Shown here in pieces: positions 1 through 10,270 of a DNA stretch of 44,216 bases. The number at the start of each line of letters is the position of its first letter. Within the stretch, counting starts at the first letter, position 1. The notes under the pieces were generated by a model. The model was not told the DNA's origin, made no database searches, and saw only the letters and a list, made by a program, of their open reading frames with translations. Source of the stretch: an uncultured Opitutia bacterium. GTDB taxonomy: Bacteria; Verrucomicrobiota; Verrucomicrobiia; Opitutales; Opitutaceae. The DNA lies in assembly GCA_903827245.1 (NCBI GenBank), contig CAIKHO010000044.1:1-44216 (forward strand), read 5' to 3'. The position numbers and the translations under genes are program-made.

Positions 1-130
1 TGCAGGGACACATGACGGGGACTTCTTTCTCGCCTGCCGTCCTGTGGCTTCGTCTGCCCTTCCAAGCGGTCTTTATCGCCGGGGTGGTTTGGGTCGCTTT
101 CAAACGAAGCACACATCACGAAGGATTATT

Positions 131-215
131 TGGTGCCCGGGACAGGACTTGAACCTGCACGTCTTTCGACACCAGATCCTAAGTCTGGCGTGTCTGCCAA
201 TTCCACCACCCGGGC
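131..215 (-). tRNA. tRNA-Leu (anticodon UAG)
   Basis: Read on the minus strand, this 85-nt stretch folds as a class II tRNA. The acceptor stem is GCCCGGG/CCCGGGC, the discriminator is A, and CCA is encoded in the DNA. The D-loop contains TGGCAGAC, the anticodon stem is CCAGA/TCTGG around the loop CTTAGGA (anticodon TAG), there is a variable arm, and the T-loop is GTTCAAGTC. The long variable arm and the UAG anticodon identify a leucine tRNA reading CUA. It stands alone between the window edge and psd. Confidence 0.95.
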
Positions 216-278
216 GGGACATGATACCAAGGCCTGAATTTCAAATTGTGGCCCGGCCGATGCAAGCGGGGAATCAGC

Positions 279-1178
279 TCAGGGCGCCACACCCAGCCGG
301 TCGCCCATCCTTGCGTAGGTTTCGACAAACTGCGCGCTCTGGCCGGCGATGTCGGCATCGAAACGGATGCAATCCCGCATGAAAAGGGTGATGACACACG
401 AGCCACCGAAAGCGAAAAGCCCCTTCTCCTCGCCCTTCTCCTCCGCCCGGCCGGGCACGAAACTCTGCTTGATGCTGCCGACATTCGTCGCGCCAACCTC
501 GATCATGGCGACGGTGCCAAATGCCGCCGTCTCGATCAGGGTGAGCTCGCGCTTGTTCTCGACAAGATAGCCGATGTTGCGCCGCAGCGCGACCGGACTC
601 ACCGAGTAAAGCCAGCCGTTGACCAGCCGCGGCTCACCGGGCGTGCCACCAACCGGAAAGTGAAACCGGTGATAGTCGACCGGGCACAGCCGGGAGATCA
701 GCATCGCCCCTGCGGCAAATTTTTCCGCTAGCGCGGCATCACCCAGAAGTTCCGCCAGGGTGAACTTCATCCCCTTCACGTAAAAGCCCGTAGCGGTGTC
801 CACATTGGGAAACGCGAGGTGCCGGCCGTCCGCCGGAAAGACCGCCACCCGTTCACCCGGTGCAATCGGCCGGGCCGCCGGCTTCAGCGCGCGATAGAAA
901 AACTCATTGAACGTCTTGTAATCGAAGGCCGACTTCGCGAACTCGTCCACGTCGAGGCCATACTGGGAGATAAAGGGGAGGATCTGCAGCGCACTCGCGG
1001 GCCGGTTCATCTTGCGGCCATACCACTGGGAAAAAATCGCGCGCCGCGCCAGCAGCCAGACGAAGAAGCGCCCGGCGGGATTCTCGTAGGCGAATCGCAG
1101 CCACGCCTCGCCGTAGATCTGCTCCGTCTTGAGGGCCCGCGCGTAGCGGTCGTAGTAGCGGATGGGTTCGGCGGGCAT
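279..1178 (-). CDS. psd: Phosphatidylserine decarboxylase, type II
   Basis: Converts phosphatidylserine to phosphatidylethanolamine at the inner membrane, the last step of PE synthesis. The 299-residue protein has the family's charge-relay residues: Asp117 in FPADGRH and the His170/His173 block in VDYHRFHFP. The self-cleavage site FGGS is at 257-260, so Ser260 should become the pyruvoyl group of a short alpha chain of about 40 residues. The usual motif is GST; here Cys261 replaces Thr after the Ser, a mild deviation. The length and the N-terminal extension ahead of the catalytic core fit the type II (chlamydial/clostridial) branch. Start is the ATG at 1178. The gene lies downstream of clpB on the same strand but about 330 bp away, so it is probably a separate unit. 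Confidence 0.93.
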   Translation of the reverse strand: MPAEPIRYYDRYARALKTEQIYGEAWLRFAYENPAGRFFVWLLARRAIFSQWYGRKMNRPASALQILPFISQYGLDVDEFAKSAFDYKTFNEFFYRALKPAARPIAPGERVAVFPADGRHLAFPNVDTATGFYVKGMKFTLAELLGDAALAEKFAAGAMLISRLCPVDYHRFHFPVGGTPGEPRLVNGWLYSVSPVALRRNIGYLVENKRELTLIETAAFGTVAMIEVGATNVGSIKQSFVPGRAEEKGEEKGLFAFGGSCVITLFMRDCIRFDADIAGQSAQFVETYARMGDRLGVAP

Positions 1179-1509
1179 GAACCCGGACGGTCACACGCAA
1201 AGGCGCGGGGGCGCAAAGGAGAAAAAACTCCCACGCCGTGTTGCAGCCTCATCGTATCACCAGCACGAGGCACCACTGTCGGGCCTCTGCCTTGGAACAA
1301 AACCATAACCCCAGCTGCCGGGAATTTGGCCCGGATCGGCCTTGGCTTGTCTCCTGTGCGAAGGATCGGGATCGGAAATTTTACAGGAGGCAATCCGAGG
1401 GAAACCGAGAACGGAAAACAGCCAGCCCCTCACGTTGACTGCCACGCCTGATAGCATGGATCCGGCCTCGGAGCATCTTGCTGGCATGCCCGCATGACCT
1501 GATTCCGGC
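1179..1509. other. Intergenic gap between clpB and psd
   Basis: I see no gene here. The psd-proximal part (about 1194-1226) carries a single arm resembling the CGCAGAGGCGCAAAG family of the nested repeats found elsewhere in the window. Positions 1332-1401 are a copy of a dispersed 70-bp repeat, listed separately. No clear promoter or T-tract terminator is visible. Confidence 0.6.
1332..1401 (+). repeat. 70-bp dispersed repeat, copy 1
   Basis: This segment is nearly identical to the reverse complement of 39474-39544. Both contain CGGATCGGCCT, TGTCTCCTGTG, GATCGGAA and TTTACAGGAGGCAATCCGAG in the same order and spacing. The internal CTCCTGT and ACAGGAG halves can pair as a hairpin. This copy lies about 110 bp downstream of the clpB stop codon. 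Confidence 0.85.
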
Positions 1510-4092
<2,583 letters not shown>

Positions 4093-4352
4093 GATGTTAG
4101 TCTGTCGCATGCGGTGAGCCAATCCAGCCCAGAGGGGCGGCTCCGGGTCGCCCGCGCCAATCCTGGGCAATCTGACCCGCCGGGGTGCCAGTTTGGCCTT
4201 CGACCTGTCAACCCGTGACGCGCCTTGTTGCATCCATCATGGTCCGGAATCATCTCGTTTCACGCGCGGGTCGCGGTCACTTCCTTCCTTAACCGGGCTC
4301 TCTCCGGCAGACAAACGAGGCCGATGAAGGCCATGGACCGTTGCACCCCGCC
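4093..4352. promoter_or_regulatory. Divergent gap between clpB and the Hpt gene
   Basis: About 260 bp separate the clpB start (leftward) from the Hpt-domain gene (rightward), so both promoters should lie here. On the minus strand GGGTTGACAGG near 4205 could be a -35 box for clpB. No matching TATAAT-like -10 is clear, so this is only a suggestion. No other gene or repeat is seen. Confidence 0.35.
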
Positions 4353-4775
4353 ATGGAATTTAGAGCTCGAATCGGCGCCGGCAAATCGTTGGATGGCCAA
4401 GTGGATTCCCCCCTGCCCATGCTCGACGCCAGACTGGCGGATCAATGGTTCGCGGACGGGGATGCCGATGACCAGGCCATGGACCGGACGATGGTGACAG
4501 CCCTTCGCACCGATGTGGCCCCGCGCCTGGCTTCACTGCAAAACACCGTTACCACCGTCACGGCCAAGGACGCGGTCCACGAACTGCACAAATTGCGCGG
4601 TGCGGTTGCCAGTTTTGGCTTCAGTGCCAGCGCCCAGAATTTGGAGAGGCTCGAGCACAACTGGCTCCAGCTTTCATCCGAGGAACGCGTCACGGGGCTG
4701 AAAACCGCCTATGAGACATTTCTTGCCGGCCTGAACGAGCTGTTGCGCCGATTTCCCCACCTCGGGGAACCCTGA
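4353..4775 (+). CDS. Hpt (histidine phosphotransfer) domain protein
   Basis: Small, probably cytosolic phosphorelay protein of 140 residues. The C-terminal two thirds read as an alpha-helical Hpt domain with the phospho-acceptor motif HELHKLRGAVASFGF, where the second His followed by K-L-R-G matches the family HxLKG pattern. Helices follow with ERLEHNW and LNELLRRF. The first 45 or so residues are less conserved in appearance. I start at the ATG at 4353 because the frame's earlier opening (4341) is only a TTG. No histidine kinase or response regulator is in the window, so its partner is unknown. The next gene starts 27 bp downstream, so the two may be co-transcribed. Confidence 0.7.
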   Translation: MEFRARIGAGKSLDGQVDSPLPMLDARLADQWFADGDADDQAMDRTMVTALRTDVAPRLASLQNTVTTVTAKDAVHELHKLRGAVASFGFSASAQNLERLEHNWLQLSSEERVTGLKTAYETFLAGLNELLRRFPHLGEP

Positions 4776-4802
4776 GCCAGGCTGTTGCCGGGGAATCGCG
4801 TC

Positions 4803-5132
4803 ATGGAACTTGCCGAGCTCACGCGCCGCGCGCTGGCAATCCGCGCCCGCTATGCCGCGCAGGAAACCGCCCGCACCGGCCGCCCGTGGTCGCGGGCCGA
4901 GCTCGCGCAGGGCTTTGTCGGCGATGTGGGAGACTTGATGAAGCTGCTGCTGGCGAAGGATGGTCGGCGCACCGCCACCGACCTCGAAGCCAAACTCGCC
5001 CACGAACTGGCGGACTGCCTGTGGAGCATCCTCGTGCTGGCCCAGGCCTGCGACGTCGACCTCGAAAAGGCGTTCCTCCAGACCATGTCCGAGCTCGAGG
5101 CGCGGATCGCCGCGACGCCGGCGGGAAACTAA
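4803..5132 (+). CDS. MazG-like nucleotide pyrophosphohydrolase family protein
   Basis: 109-residue all-alpha protein resembling stand-alone MazG-like proteins, which cleave NTPs or modified dNTPs to monophosphates plus pyrophosphate. Visible family signs are the metal-binding-type helix carrying HELADCLWSILVLAQ (E and D spaced as in the ExxD part of the MazG metal site) and the acidic stretch GFVGDVGDLMKLLLAK. The first helix lacks an obvious EExxE pair, so catalytic competence is uncertain. Start is the ATG at 4803; a TTG at 4785 is in frame but less likely. It ends convergently with the exonuclease gene, overlapping it by 4 bp. Confidence 0.7.
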   Translation: MELAELTRRALAIRARYAAQETARTGRPWSRAELAQGFVGDVGDLMKLLLAKDGRRTATDLEAKLAHELADCLWSILVLAQACDVDLEKAFLQTMSELEARIAATPAGN

Positions 5133-5794
5133 AACAATTCGTCCTGCGTGAGGGCGGCCCGTTTTTCCGGATCGAGTGTGCTGAGCGCGAGCAATTGCAT
5201 CACGCTGAGCGACGCAAGGCTGGCATCGCGGGCCAGCGCCGCCAGCAGCACCGCACCGGCCAGCGCATCGTAGAGCGCGGCGTGGTATTGGCGGCGGTCG
5301 GCCGGGCAATGCTCCGCCGCGAGCGCATCGAGCTCGGTCTGCAAGCCGCAGGCGGTAACCAGCGCCTGAAGCTGGCCTGACGGAAACTGCGGATAGAGCT
5401 GGGCATAAAGCCGGGCCGAGTCGACCCACGGGCCCCAGTCGATCACCCGCTCGCCCGGGCGGGCGAAATCGGGCGAGCTGCGCGGATAGGGCCAGACGGA
5501 TTTCAGCAGGGCGTTCTCCACTCCGGCATAATGCGCTGCCAAGGGACCGCGCTCGCGCAGGTCCGCGAAAAAGCCCCATTCATCCGCGAACGGGGCCTGG
5601 GATGACAGGCCCGCCGCGCGCAACCCGTGCACCGCGCTGTCCCGCGCCGCCACTTCGCCCGTGGCGCGGCAGAGACGCGTCCTGGTCTCGACCACCCGGC
5701 CGCGCAGAAGCGTGACCACGCCGTACTCGAGCACACCCGAGGCCGTGCTGCCCTCGAAATCCACGAAAAAAATCGGCTGCTCGGTCCAATCCAT
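5129..5794 (-). CDS. DnaQ-like DEDDh 3'-5' exonuclease family protein
   Basis: 221-residue predicted exonuclease. The three Exo motifs are visible: FVDFEGS near the N-terminus (the DxE metal ligands), an Exo II-like HYAGVENALL segment, and Exo III YHAALYDA, which fits HxAxxD. An internal WGPWVDSARL segment matches the usual W-x-D-T/S-x-x-L strand. There is no polymerase or helicase fusion, so it is a stand-alone nuclease or RNase T-like enzyme of unknown substrate. Start is the ATG at 5794. Its upstream region is immediately occupied by the nested repeat element at 5803, leaving almost no ordinary promoter space. The last 4 bp overlap the MazG-like gene tail to tail. Confidence 0.8.
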   Translation of the reverse strand: MDWTEQPIFFVDFEGSTASGVLEYGVVTLLRGRVVETRTRLCRATGEVAARDSAVHGLRAAGLSSQAPFADEWGFFADLRERGPLAAHYAGVENALLKSVWPYPRSSPDFARPGERVIDWGPWVDSARLYAQLYPQFPSGQLQALVTACGLQTELDALAAEHCPADRRQYHAALYDALAGAVLLAALARDASLASLSVMQLLALSTLDPEKRAALTQDELF

Positions 5795-5802
5795 GAGAGA
5801 TC

Positions 5803-6112
5803 ACCACGCAATACACCAAATCCACGAAATCCAATCCTGCTTCCTTGGAATTTTTCGGTCGCGGTACAGTTTGGGACCATTCCCACCAAGCCGGTTTGGC
5901 GCAGGGGCGCAAAGCCGCGGAGTATGACAGGAGGTTGGGCTCGGAATCCGGAATTTCACACGGAGGCACAGAGGACACAGAGTATTTCGCCGATGACTGA
6001 TCTCTGCGTGCTCCGTGCCTCTGCGTGAAATTGCCTTTCTCCGCCCGGCTTTGCGTCTCCGCGCGAAATCGTGCCACGACCAATTTTTCGTGTGTTTCGT
6101 GAGTTTCGTGGT
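5803..6112 (+). repeat. Nested inverted-repeat element, copy A
   Basis: About 310 bp built of concentric arms. The outer pair is 5803-5832 and 6084-6112 (ACCACGAAA-type sequence against TTTCGTGGT). A second pair is GGTCGCGGTAC near 5858 against GTGCCACGACC near 6071. A middle pair is 5893-5920 and 6049-6070 (GCGCAGGGGCGCAAAG against CTTTGCGTCTCCGCGC). The inner pair is 5952-5982 and 6002-6032, with 26 of 31 positions complementary. Copies B (17759-17956) and C (31825-32045) share parts of the architecture. It separates the exonuclease and hisN genes and encodes no plausible protein. Confidence 0.85.
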
Positions 6113-6124
6113 TTCAAAGGGTTC

Positions 6125-6889
6125 GTGGATCTTGCTCCCTATCGCGCCTTCATGCAGGAACTCGCCGCGCAAAGCGGAGATTTCGTCCGGCCGCTGTTCG
6201 GCTCGCCCGGCCTTGCCGTCGAAACCAAGGCCGACCAGACCCCCGTGACGCTCGCCGACCGAGGGGCCGAGGAACTCATGCGGACATTGATCGCGAAAAA
6301 ATTCCCAGCCCACGGCATCATCGGGGAGGAACTCGGCGCCGAGCGCGCGGAGGCCGAGTTCGTCTGGGTCCTCGACCCCATCGATGGCACCAAGAGCTTC
6401 ATCAGCGGCGTGCCGCTCTGGGGCACGTTGATCGCCCTGCTCCATCGCGGTGAGCCGGTCCTCGGTTGCATTCACCAGCCGGTGCTCCGCCAGCTGATGC
6501 TGGGCGACGGCACCACCACGTCCCTGAACGGCCGTACCGTGCGGTGCCGCGGCACCGCCCGACTCGAGGAGGCCACGCTGTTGACCAGCGATCCGCTCAA
6601 TCCGGGAAAATACCAGAACGGGCCCGCTTACGAAGCCGTGGTCCGCCGGGCGAGGCTCGCGCGGACCTGGGGCGACTGCTACGGTTACCTCCTGCTCGCG
6701 GCCGGCTGGGCCGACGTTATGCTCGACCCGATCATGAACCCGTGGGACATCGCCGCGCTCGTGCCCATCATTCGCGGCGCGGGCGGCGTGATCACGGACT
6801 GGCAAGGGCGCGATCCCGTGAAGGGCAGCTCCATCGTGGCCGCCAACGCCGCCCTGCACTCGCAGGTGATCGCCGCGCTCAATCCCTAG
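6125..6889 (+). CDS. hisN: Inositol-monophosphatase family phosphatase, probably histidinol-phosphatase
   Basis: Mg-dependent phosphatase of the IMPase superfamily. By resemblance it is a HisN-type enzyme that dephosphorylates histidinol phosphate in histidine synthesis. Counted from GTG 6125 the protein has 254 residues, with GEE at 67-69, DPIDGTKSF at 84-92 and the late NPWDIAAL motif (W207, D208). These are the metal and phosphate ligands of the family. The frame also offers an ATG at 6071, but the 18 residues it would add are translated from repeat arm sequence (PRPIFRVFREFRGF), so I prefer GTG 6125. A short AAAGGG lies just before it. Other members of the superfamily (inositol, sulfoquinovosyl-type or CysQ-like) cannot be excluded. 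No other his genes are nearby. Confidence 0.82.
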   Translation: MDLAPYRAFMQELAAQSGDFVRPLFGSPGLAVETKADQTPVTLADRGAEELMRTLIAKKFPAHGIIGEELGAERAEAEFVWVLDPIDGTKSFISGVPLWGTLIALLHRGEPVLGCIHQPVLRQLMLGDGTTTSLNGRTVRCRGTARLEEATLLTSDPLNPGKYQNGPAYEAVVRRARLARTWGDCYGYLLLAAGWADVMLDPIMNPWDIAALVPIIRGAGGVITDWQGRDPVKGSSIVAANAALHSQVIAALNP

Positions 6890-6897
6890 TGCAGCTC

Positions 6898-6972
6898 GTA
6901 GCCGCCGGGTAGCGGCAGGCGGCGACCCTCCCTCCGCCCGAGCTACGGGGGGCAGGCCGGGAGGTCGCCGCC
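6898..6972. repeat. GTAG...CTAC palindromic region after hisN
   Basis: Begins 8 bp after the hisN stop. GTAG at 6898-6901 is followed by a GCCGCC/GGCGGC hairpin (6901-6906 with 6918-6923), and CTAC occurs at 6943-6946. A second stem pairs GGCGGCGACC-CTCCC (6918-6932) with GGGAGG-TCGCCGCC (6959-6972). It resembles the GTAG-footed doublets found elsewhere but is less regular. It lies between the convergent hisN and DUF2059 genes, so it may also act in transcription termination. Confidence 0.5.
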
Positions 6973-7021
6973 CCAGCCGACCGCAGTCACGCTGCGCCGG
7001 CCTGCGGGTTTCCGCGGAAAA

Positions 7022-7810
7022 TTACGGACTCGCCGGAGCGGCGGGAGCCGCTTGGGCCTCGGCCGCAGCCTTGTGCTTGGCGGCGATCTGCGTCGCGAAA
7101 TCGGCCATGCTCTTCTGCATGGTGGCCATCGCCGGCTGCATCCGCGGCATCATGAGCGCCTGCATCTTCGCCGACACCTCGGGGGTCTTGTCGATCAAGG
7201 CCTGCCCGGCGGGTGTTCCGTAGAAGGCGGACAGTCCGTCCAGCTGATCCTTGGTGAAAACTTCGCTGTAAGCCTGCATCATCTGGGCGCGCATGTCCGG
7301 GCCCATCAACGAGGACATCATGGTGTCAAAATTCTTCTGCTGCAGGGCGATGAACTCCTGCTGCTCGTCCGGCGTGAGCTTCATGCGCGCGGCCTGAGCG
7401 GCCATCTGCTGCTGCATCATCGGGGCCAGCGCCTTCTTTTGCTGCTCGAGCATCTTGGCCATCATCTCGTCAAACCGCATCACCTTGAAGAGGTTCTCAG
7501 CGTCGGCCAGCGTCGCCGCCGTGGGCGCCGGGGCATCCTTCACGCCGGCACCGTTGACGAGCGTGACCTTCACGCTCTTCCCGTCCTGCACCAGCTCCAG
7601 GGTGGAGGTGGCGGCATCAAAGGCCTTGATGGTGTAGCCGCCAAACGTGTCGCCGAGATTGAGCCAGCCGCTGGGCTTGCCATCGAGGCCGGCGAGGACG
7701 AAGCGGTGGTCCTTGCCCACTGTGAGCATGGCGTTGAAGAGCGGGACGGGATCGGCCGCCTGGACAGCGACAGCGGTGACCAGGGCGAGCATGAGGGCGC
7801 GGATTTTCAT
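7022..7810 (-). CDS. Exported DUF2059-like protein
   Basis: 262-residue protein with a classic Sec signal peptide (MKIRALMLALVTAVAVQAA, cleavage after AQA/A around residue 19). A small beta-rich segment (about 25-85) comes first. Its VLAGLDGKPSGWLNLGDTFG resembles the general-secretion or pilus-type short beta domains seen in Opitutaceae exported proteins. It is followed by a Met- and Gln-rich helical region, and then a DUF2059-like helical module with FTKDQLDGLSAFYGTPAGQALIDKTPEV (about 188-215), the signature part of that family. The C-terminus is an Ala/Pro-rich tail. Function is unknown. The start is well supported by the signal peptide. It lies 45 bp downstream of queF on the same strand. 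Confidence 0.8.
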   Translation of the reverse strand: MKIRALMLALVTAVAVQAADPVPLFNAMLTVGKDHRFVLAGLDGKPSGWLNLGDTFGGYTIKAFDAATSTLELVQDGKSVKVTLVNGAGVKDAPAPTAATLADAENLFKVMRFDEMMAKMLEQQKKALAPMMQQQMAAQAARMKLTPDEQQEFIALQQKNFDTMMSSLMGPDMRAQMMQAYSEVFTKDQLDGLSAFYGTPAGQALIDKTPEVSAKMQALMMPRMQPAMATMQKSMADFATQIAAKHKAAAEAQAAPAAPASP

Positions 7811-7855
7811 GGCAGGGGCAGTTGGCTGGATTGGGGTTGACGGACCGGGTCGGGT

Positions 7856-8221
7856 TTAACGCCGACGAACGGATTTTCTTTCAAAACTTGCCGTGATGCG
7901 CGAGGTGAAACCGCCGCGGGCCTTCCAGTCGGAGACGATCGTGAGGCTCCGGGGGGCCAGCGCGGCCCCGAGGTCGTCGCAGATCTTGTTGGTCACCGCC
8001 TCGAAGAAGATGCCCTCATTGCGGTAGGCGTGGAAGTAGAGCTTCAGCGACTTCAACTCGACGCACTTCTTGCCCGCCACGTACCGCACCGTGATATCGG
8101 CGAAGTCCGGGTGCCCCGTCATCGGGCAGACCGAGGTGAACTCGTGATGCGTGTGCTCGATCACGAAGTCGCGGTGCGGCGCAGGATTGGGAAAGGTCTG
8201 GAGGATTTTCGGGTCGGCCAT
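7856..8221 (-). CDS. queF: NADPH-dependent 7-cyano-7-deazaguanine reductase (preQ1 synthase)
   Basis: Reduces preQ0 to preQ1 in queuosine biosynthesis. The 121-residue protein is a short, type I (unimodular) QueF of the tunnel-fold family. The catalytic Cys32 and Asp39 are in VCPMTGHPDFAD. The QueF signature is ELKSLKLY at 55-62, and the substrate-binding Glu is in the NEGIFFEAV segment. The C-terminus is a basic RKSVRRR tail. Start is the ATG at 8221. No preQ1 riboswitch could be recognised in the 95 bp upstream; that gap has a palindromic GCCACGTAGGTGGC-type sequence belonging to the 3' end of the RNase Y gene. Confidence 0.95.
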   Translation of the reverse strand: MADPKILQTFPNPAPHRDFVIEHTHHEFTSVCPMTGHPDFADITVRYVAGKKCVELKSLKLYFHAYRNEGIFFEAVTNKICDDLGAALAPRSLTIVSDWKARGGFTSRITASFERKSVRRR

Positions 8222-8316
8222 GGGGATAGTGAAATGTGACGTGTGGCAGGTGACCAGTTAAGAAATCTATCAGGCCGGCTGCGCCACGGCGGTCTCGCCA
8301 CATGCCACTCCGCCAC

Positions 8317-9921
8317 CTACGTGGCGGTCTCGGTGAACCGGCTCTCGCGGATCACGGTGATCTTGATCGTGCTGGGGTACTGCAGTTCCTCCTCGATGCG
8401 CCGGCGAAGTTCCTTGGCGATCTCCCGGGCGCGGTCGTCGGTGACCTGCGACGGCGAAACCACCACGCGGATCTCGCGGCCGGCCTGAATCGCGAAGGCC
8501 TGCTGCACCCCGTCCAGCGTCAGCGCGAGCTTCTCGAGCCGTTCGAGCCGCTGGAGATAGCTCGTCATCGACTCGGCCCGCGCCCCGGGGCGGACGGCGG
8601 AAACGGTGTCGGCGAGGATCACGAGGCCGGCGTAGACCGTCTCGGGTTTCACCTCCTCATGATGCGCGGCCACGGCGTTGACAACGATACCGGTCTCGCC
8701 GTGGCGCTTGATGAACTCGGCGCCGATGTGGGCGTGGCTGCCCTCGTACTCGCCCTCGATGCCCTTGCCGATGTCGTGGAGCAGGCCGGCGCGCTTGGCC
8801 AGGTTGGGGTCGAGGCCGAGCTCGCTCGCCAGCATCGACGCGAGGAAGCCCACCTCGATCGAGTGATCGAGCACGTTCTGCGTGTAGGAAAAGCGGTATT
8901 TGAGCCGGCCGAGCAATTTGATCACCTCGTGGTTCAGTCCGTTGACGCCAAGCTTCTGGACCGCCTCCTCGCCCGCCTGCTGGGTCGTGAGATCGATCTC
9001 CTCCTGCGCCCGCTTGACGAATTCCTCGATCGTGGCCGGGTGGATGCGGCCGTCCTTGACCAGGGCCTCAAGGGCGGAACGCGCGACTTCGCGGCGGACC
9101 GGATCGAAGGACGAGATGAGGACCAGCTGCGGCGATTCGTCGATCAACAACGTGACCCCCGTGGCGGCCTCGAAGGATTTGATGTTGCGGCCCTCCCGCC
9201 CGATGATGCGGCCCTTCATGTCCTCGGTCGGCAGGTGGACGATGGTGGCGGTGATGTCGTTGTTGGGTTTGCTCGAAAGTCGCTGCATCGCCGAGATGAG
9301 GATGCGCTTCGCGTCGTTCTGGATGTCCTGCTCGGAACGCTCCAGCGTCTCGTGCCGGAGCAGGCGAAGCTCGTCCTGGCACTCGAGGAGCACCTCCTCG
9401 CGCAGGGCCTTCTTGATCTCCTCGCCGTCCATGTTCGCCACGCCTTCGAGGCGCTTGCGCACACTCTTCGACAGGGCGCGGATCGCATCGCGCGCCTGTT
9501 TTACCGCGGCGTTCTCGCGCGATAGTTTTTCCTGCTTTTGCTCAAACTGGAAGTCGAGCAGCGCCAGCGATTCCTCGTGCGAGCGCATTTCCCGGAGCTT
9601 CACGTCCGCCTCGATCTCCCGGCGGTCGAACTCCCGGTTCGACTCGGCCCGCCGGGCTTGGATTTCCGCCTCGGCCTTCTGCTTGAGCTCCTCGGCGGCC
9701 ACCGCGGCCTCGCGCCGGGCCACCTCCAGTAGTTCGGCCGCCTGTTCGCGCGCCACGCGTCGGGCCTGCCGGCTGAGACCCCAGACCACCAGGAACCCGA
9801 GACTACCGCCCAAGACAAGCGCCACCGCGAGCGACCAGTCGATGGGATCGCTCTCGGCGATCAGCAAGGCGAAGTCGGCTGCGCTTCCTGACGTCAAGGG
9901 AATCGGGACCCTAGGTGTCAC
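8317..9921 (-). CDS. rny: Ribonuclease Y
   Basis: Membrane-anchored endoribonuclease that initiates mRNA decay. The 534 residues show a single N-terminal membrane helix (about 29-49) and a long charged coiled coil (about 52-205). A KH domain carries GRIIGREGRN at 237-246. The HD domain has its metal-binding His-Asp at 382-383 (LLHDIGKG) and later AAHHEEVKPE. The C-terminal conserved domain is complete. The start is uncertain: GTG 9921 is the first available, and there is no in-frame ATG before the membrane segment. The stop codon lies inside a small perfect palindrome, GCCAC-GTAG-GTGGC, and the final residues ETAT may derive from it. The window also holds an RNase E/G gene, so both decay systems coexist. 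Confidence 0.95.
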   Translation of the reverse strand: MTPRVPIPLTSGSAADFALLIAESDPIDWSLAVALVLGGSLGFLVVWGLSRQARRVAREQAAELLEVARREAAVAAEELKQKAEAEIQARRAESNREFDRREIEADVKLREMRSHEESLALLDFQFEQKQEKLSRENAAVKQARDAIRALSKSVRKRLEGVANMDGEEIKKALREEVLLECQDELRLLRHETLERSEQDIQNDAKRILISAMQRLSSKPNNDITATIVHLPTEDMKGRIIGREGRNIKSFEAATGVTLLIDESPQLVLISSFDPVRREVARSALEALVKDGRIHPATIEEFVKRAQEEIDLTTQQAGEEAVQKLGVNGLNHEVIKLLGRLKYRFSYTQNVLDHSIEVGFLASMLASELGLDPNLAKRAGLLHDIGKGIEGEYEGSHAHIGAEFIKRHGETGIVVNAVAAHHEEVKPETVYAGLVILADTVSAVRPGARAESMTSYLQRLERLEKLALTLDGVQQAFAIQAGREIRVVVSPSQVTDDRAREIAKELRRRIEEELQYPSTIKITVIRESRFTETAT

Positions 9922-10270
9922 CCGCGAAAGCTCAAGACTTCTTCACCATCGATCGCCAATCGTGCCGCCCGCACGACCCCGTCCCGCCTGAAACGATCCG
10001 CAAAGCACCACCTCCCCCGCCGTTTCCGTCCCCCTTTGTGATCTGGCGCCCGGTGCCCCGCCAATCCCACGAACCGCCCCGCCCTCGAAGCCAGTGTCAA
10101 CTAATCGCTGACACTAAGCTCGAGGGTCAAATCCGGGGCCGACGCGGGATAAGTCAGTGTCCGCCATTGGTTGGCGTCGTGCCGAGCGGTGCGACGGCGT
10201 GATGGCGCGAAAGTTAATTGGAGCCAACGCGCCGGAAGGCGCAAAGCTTGCAGGCGCGACTTCGCTCCCC
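9922..10270. other. Gap between the RNase Y and exosortase genes, with a large hairpin
   Basis: About 350 bp without a credible gene. It contains a two-step hairpin at 10082-10126. The lower stem is CCCTCGA (10082-10088) with TCGAGGG (10120-10126). The upper stem is AGTGTCA (10093-10099) with TGACACT (10109-10115), with symmetrical 4-nt internal loops. It has no T-run and could be a REP-like element or a weak terminator of the leftward exosortase operon. The RNase Y promoter must lie in the part near 9922-10080, but I cannot point to boxes. Confidence 0.6.

Noticed and set aside
4180-4215. Sigma-54 promoter (CTGGCAC...) upstream of clpB
   Set aside because: The GC half at the right spacing is missing; only a TTGACA-like hexamer remains and it lacks a -10.
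5580-6083. Apparent protein with HTEAQRTQ/ETQSRAEKG-like peptides
   Set aside because: The peptides are translations of the nested repeat arms (copy A), not a gene.
8222-8316. preQ1 riboswitch upstream of queF
   Set aside because: No short preQ1-I-type hairpin with an A-rich tail could be found; the gap is dominated by palindromic repeat-like sequence.
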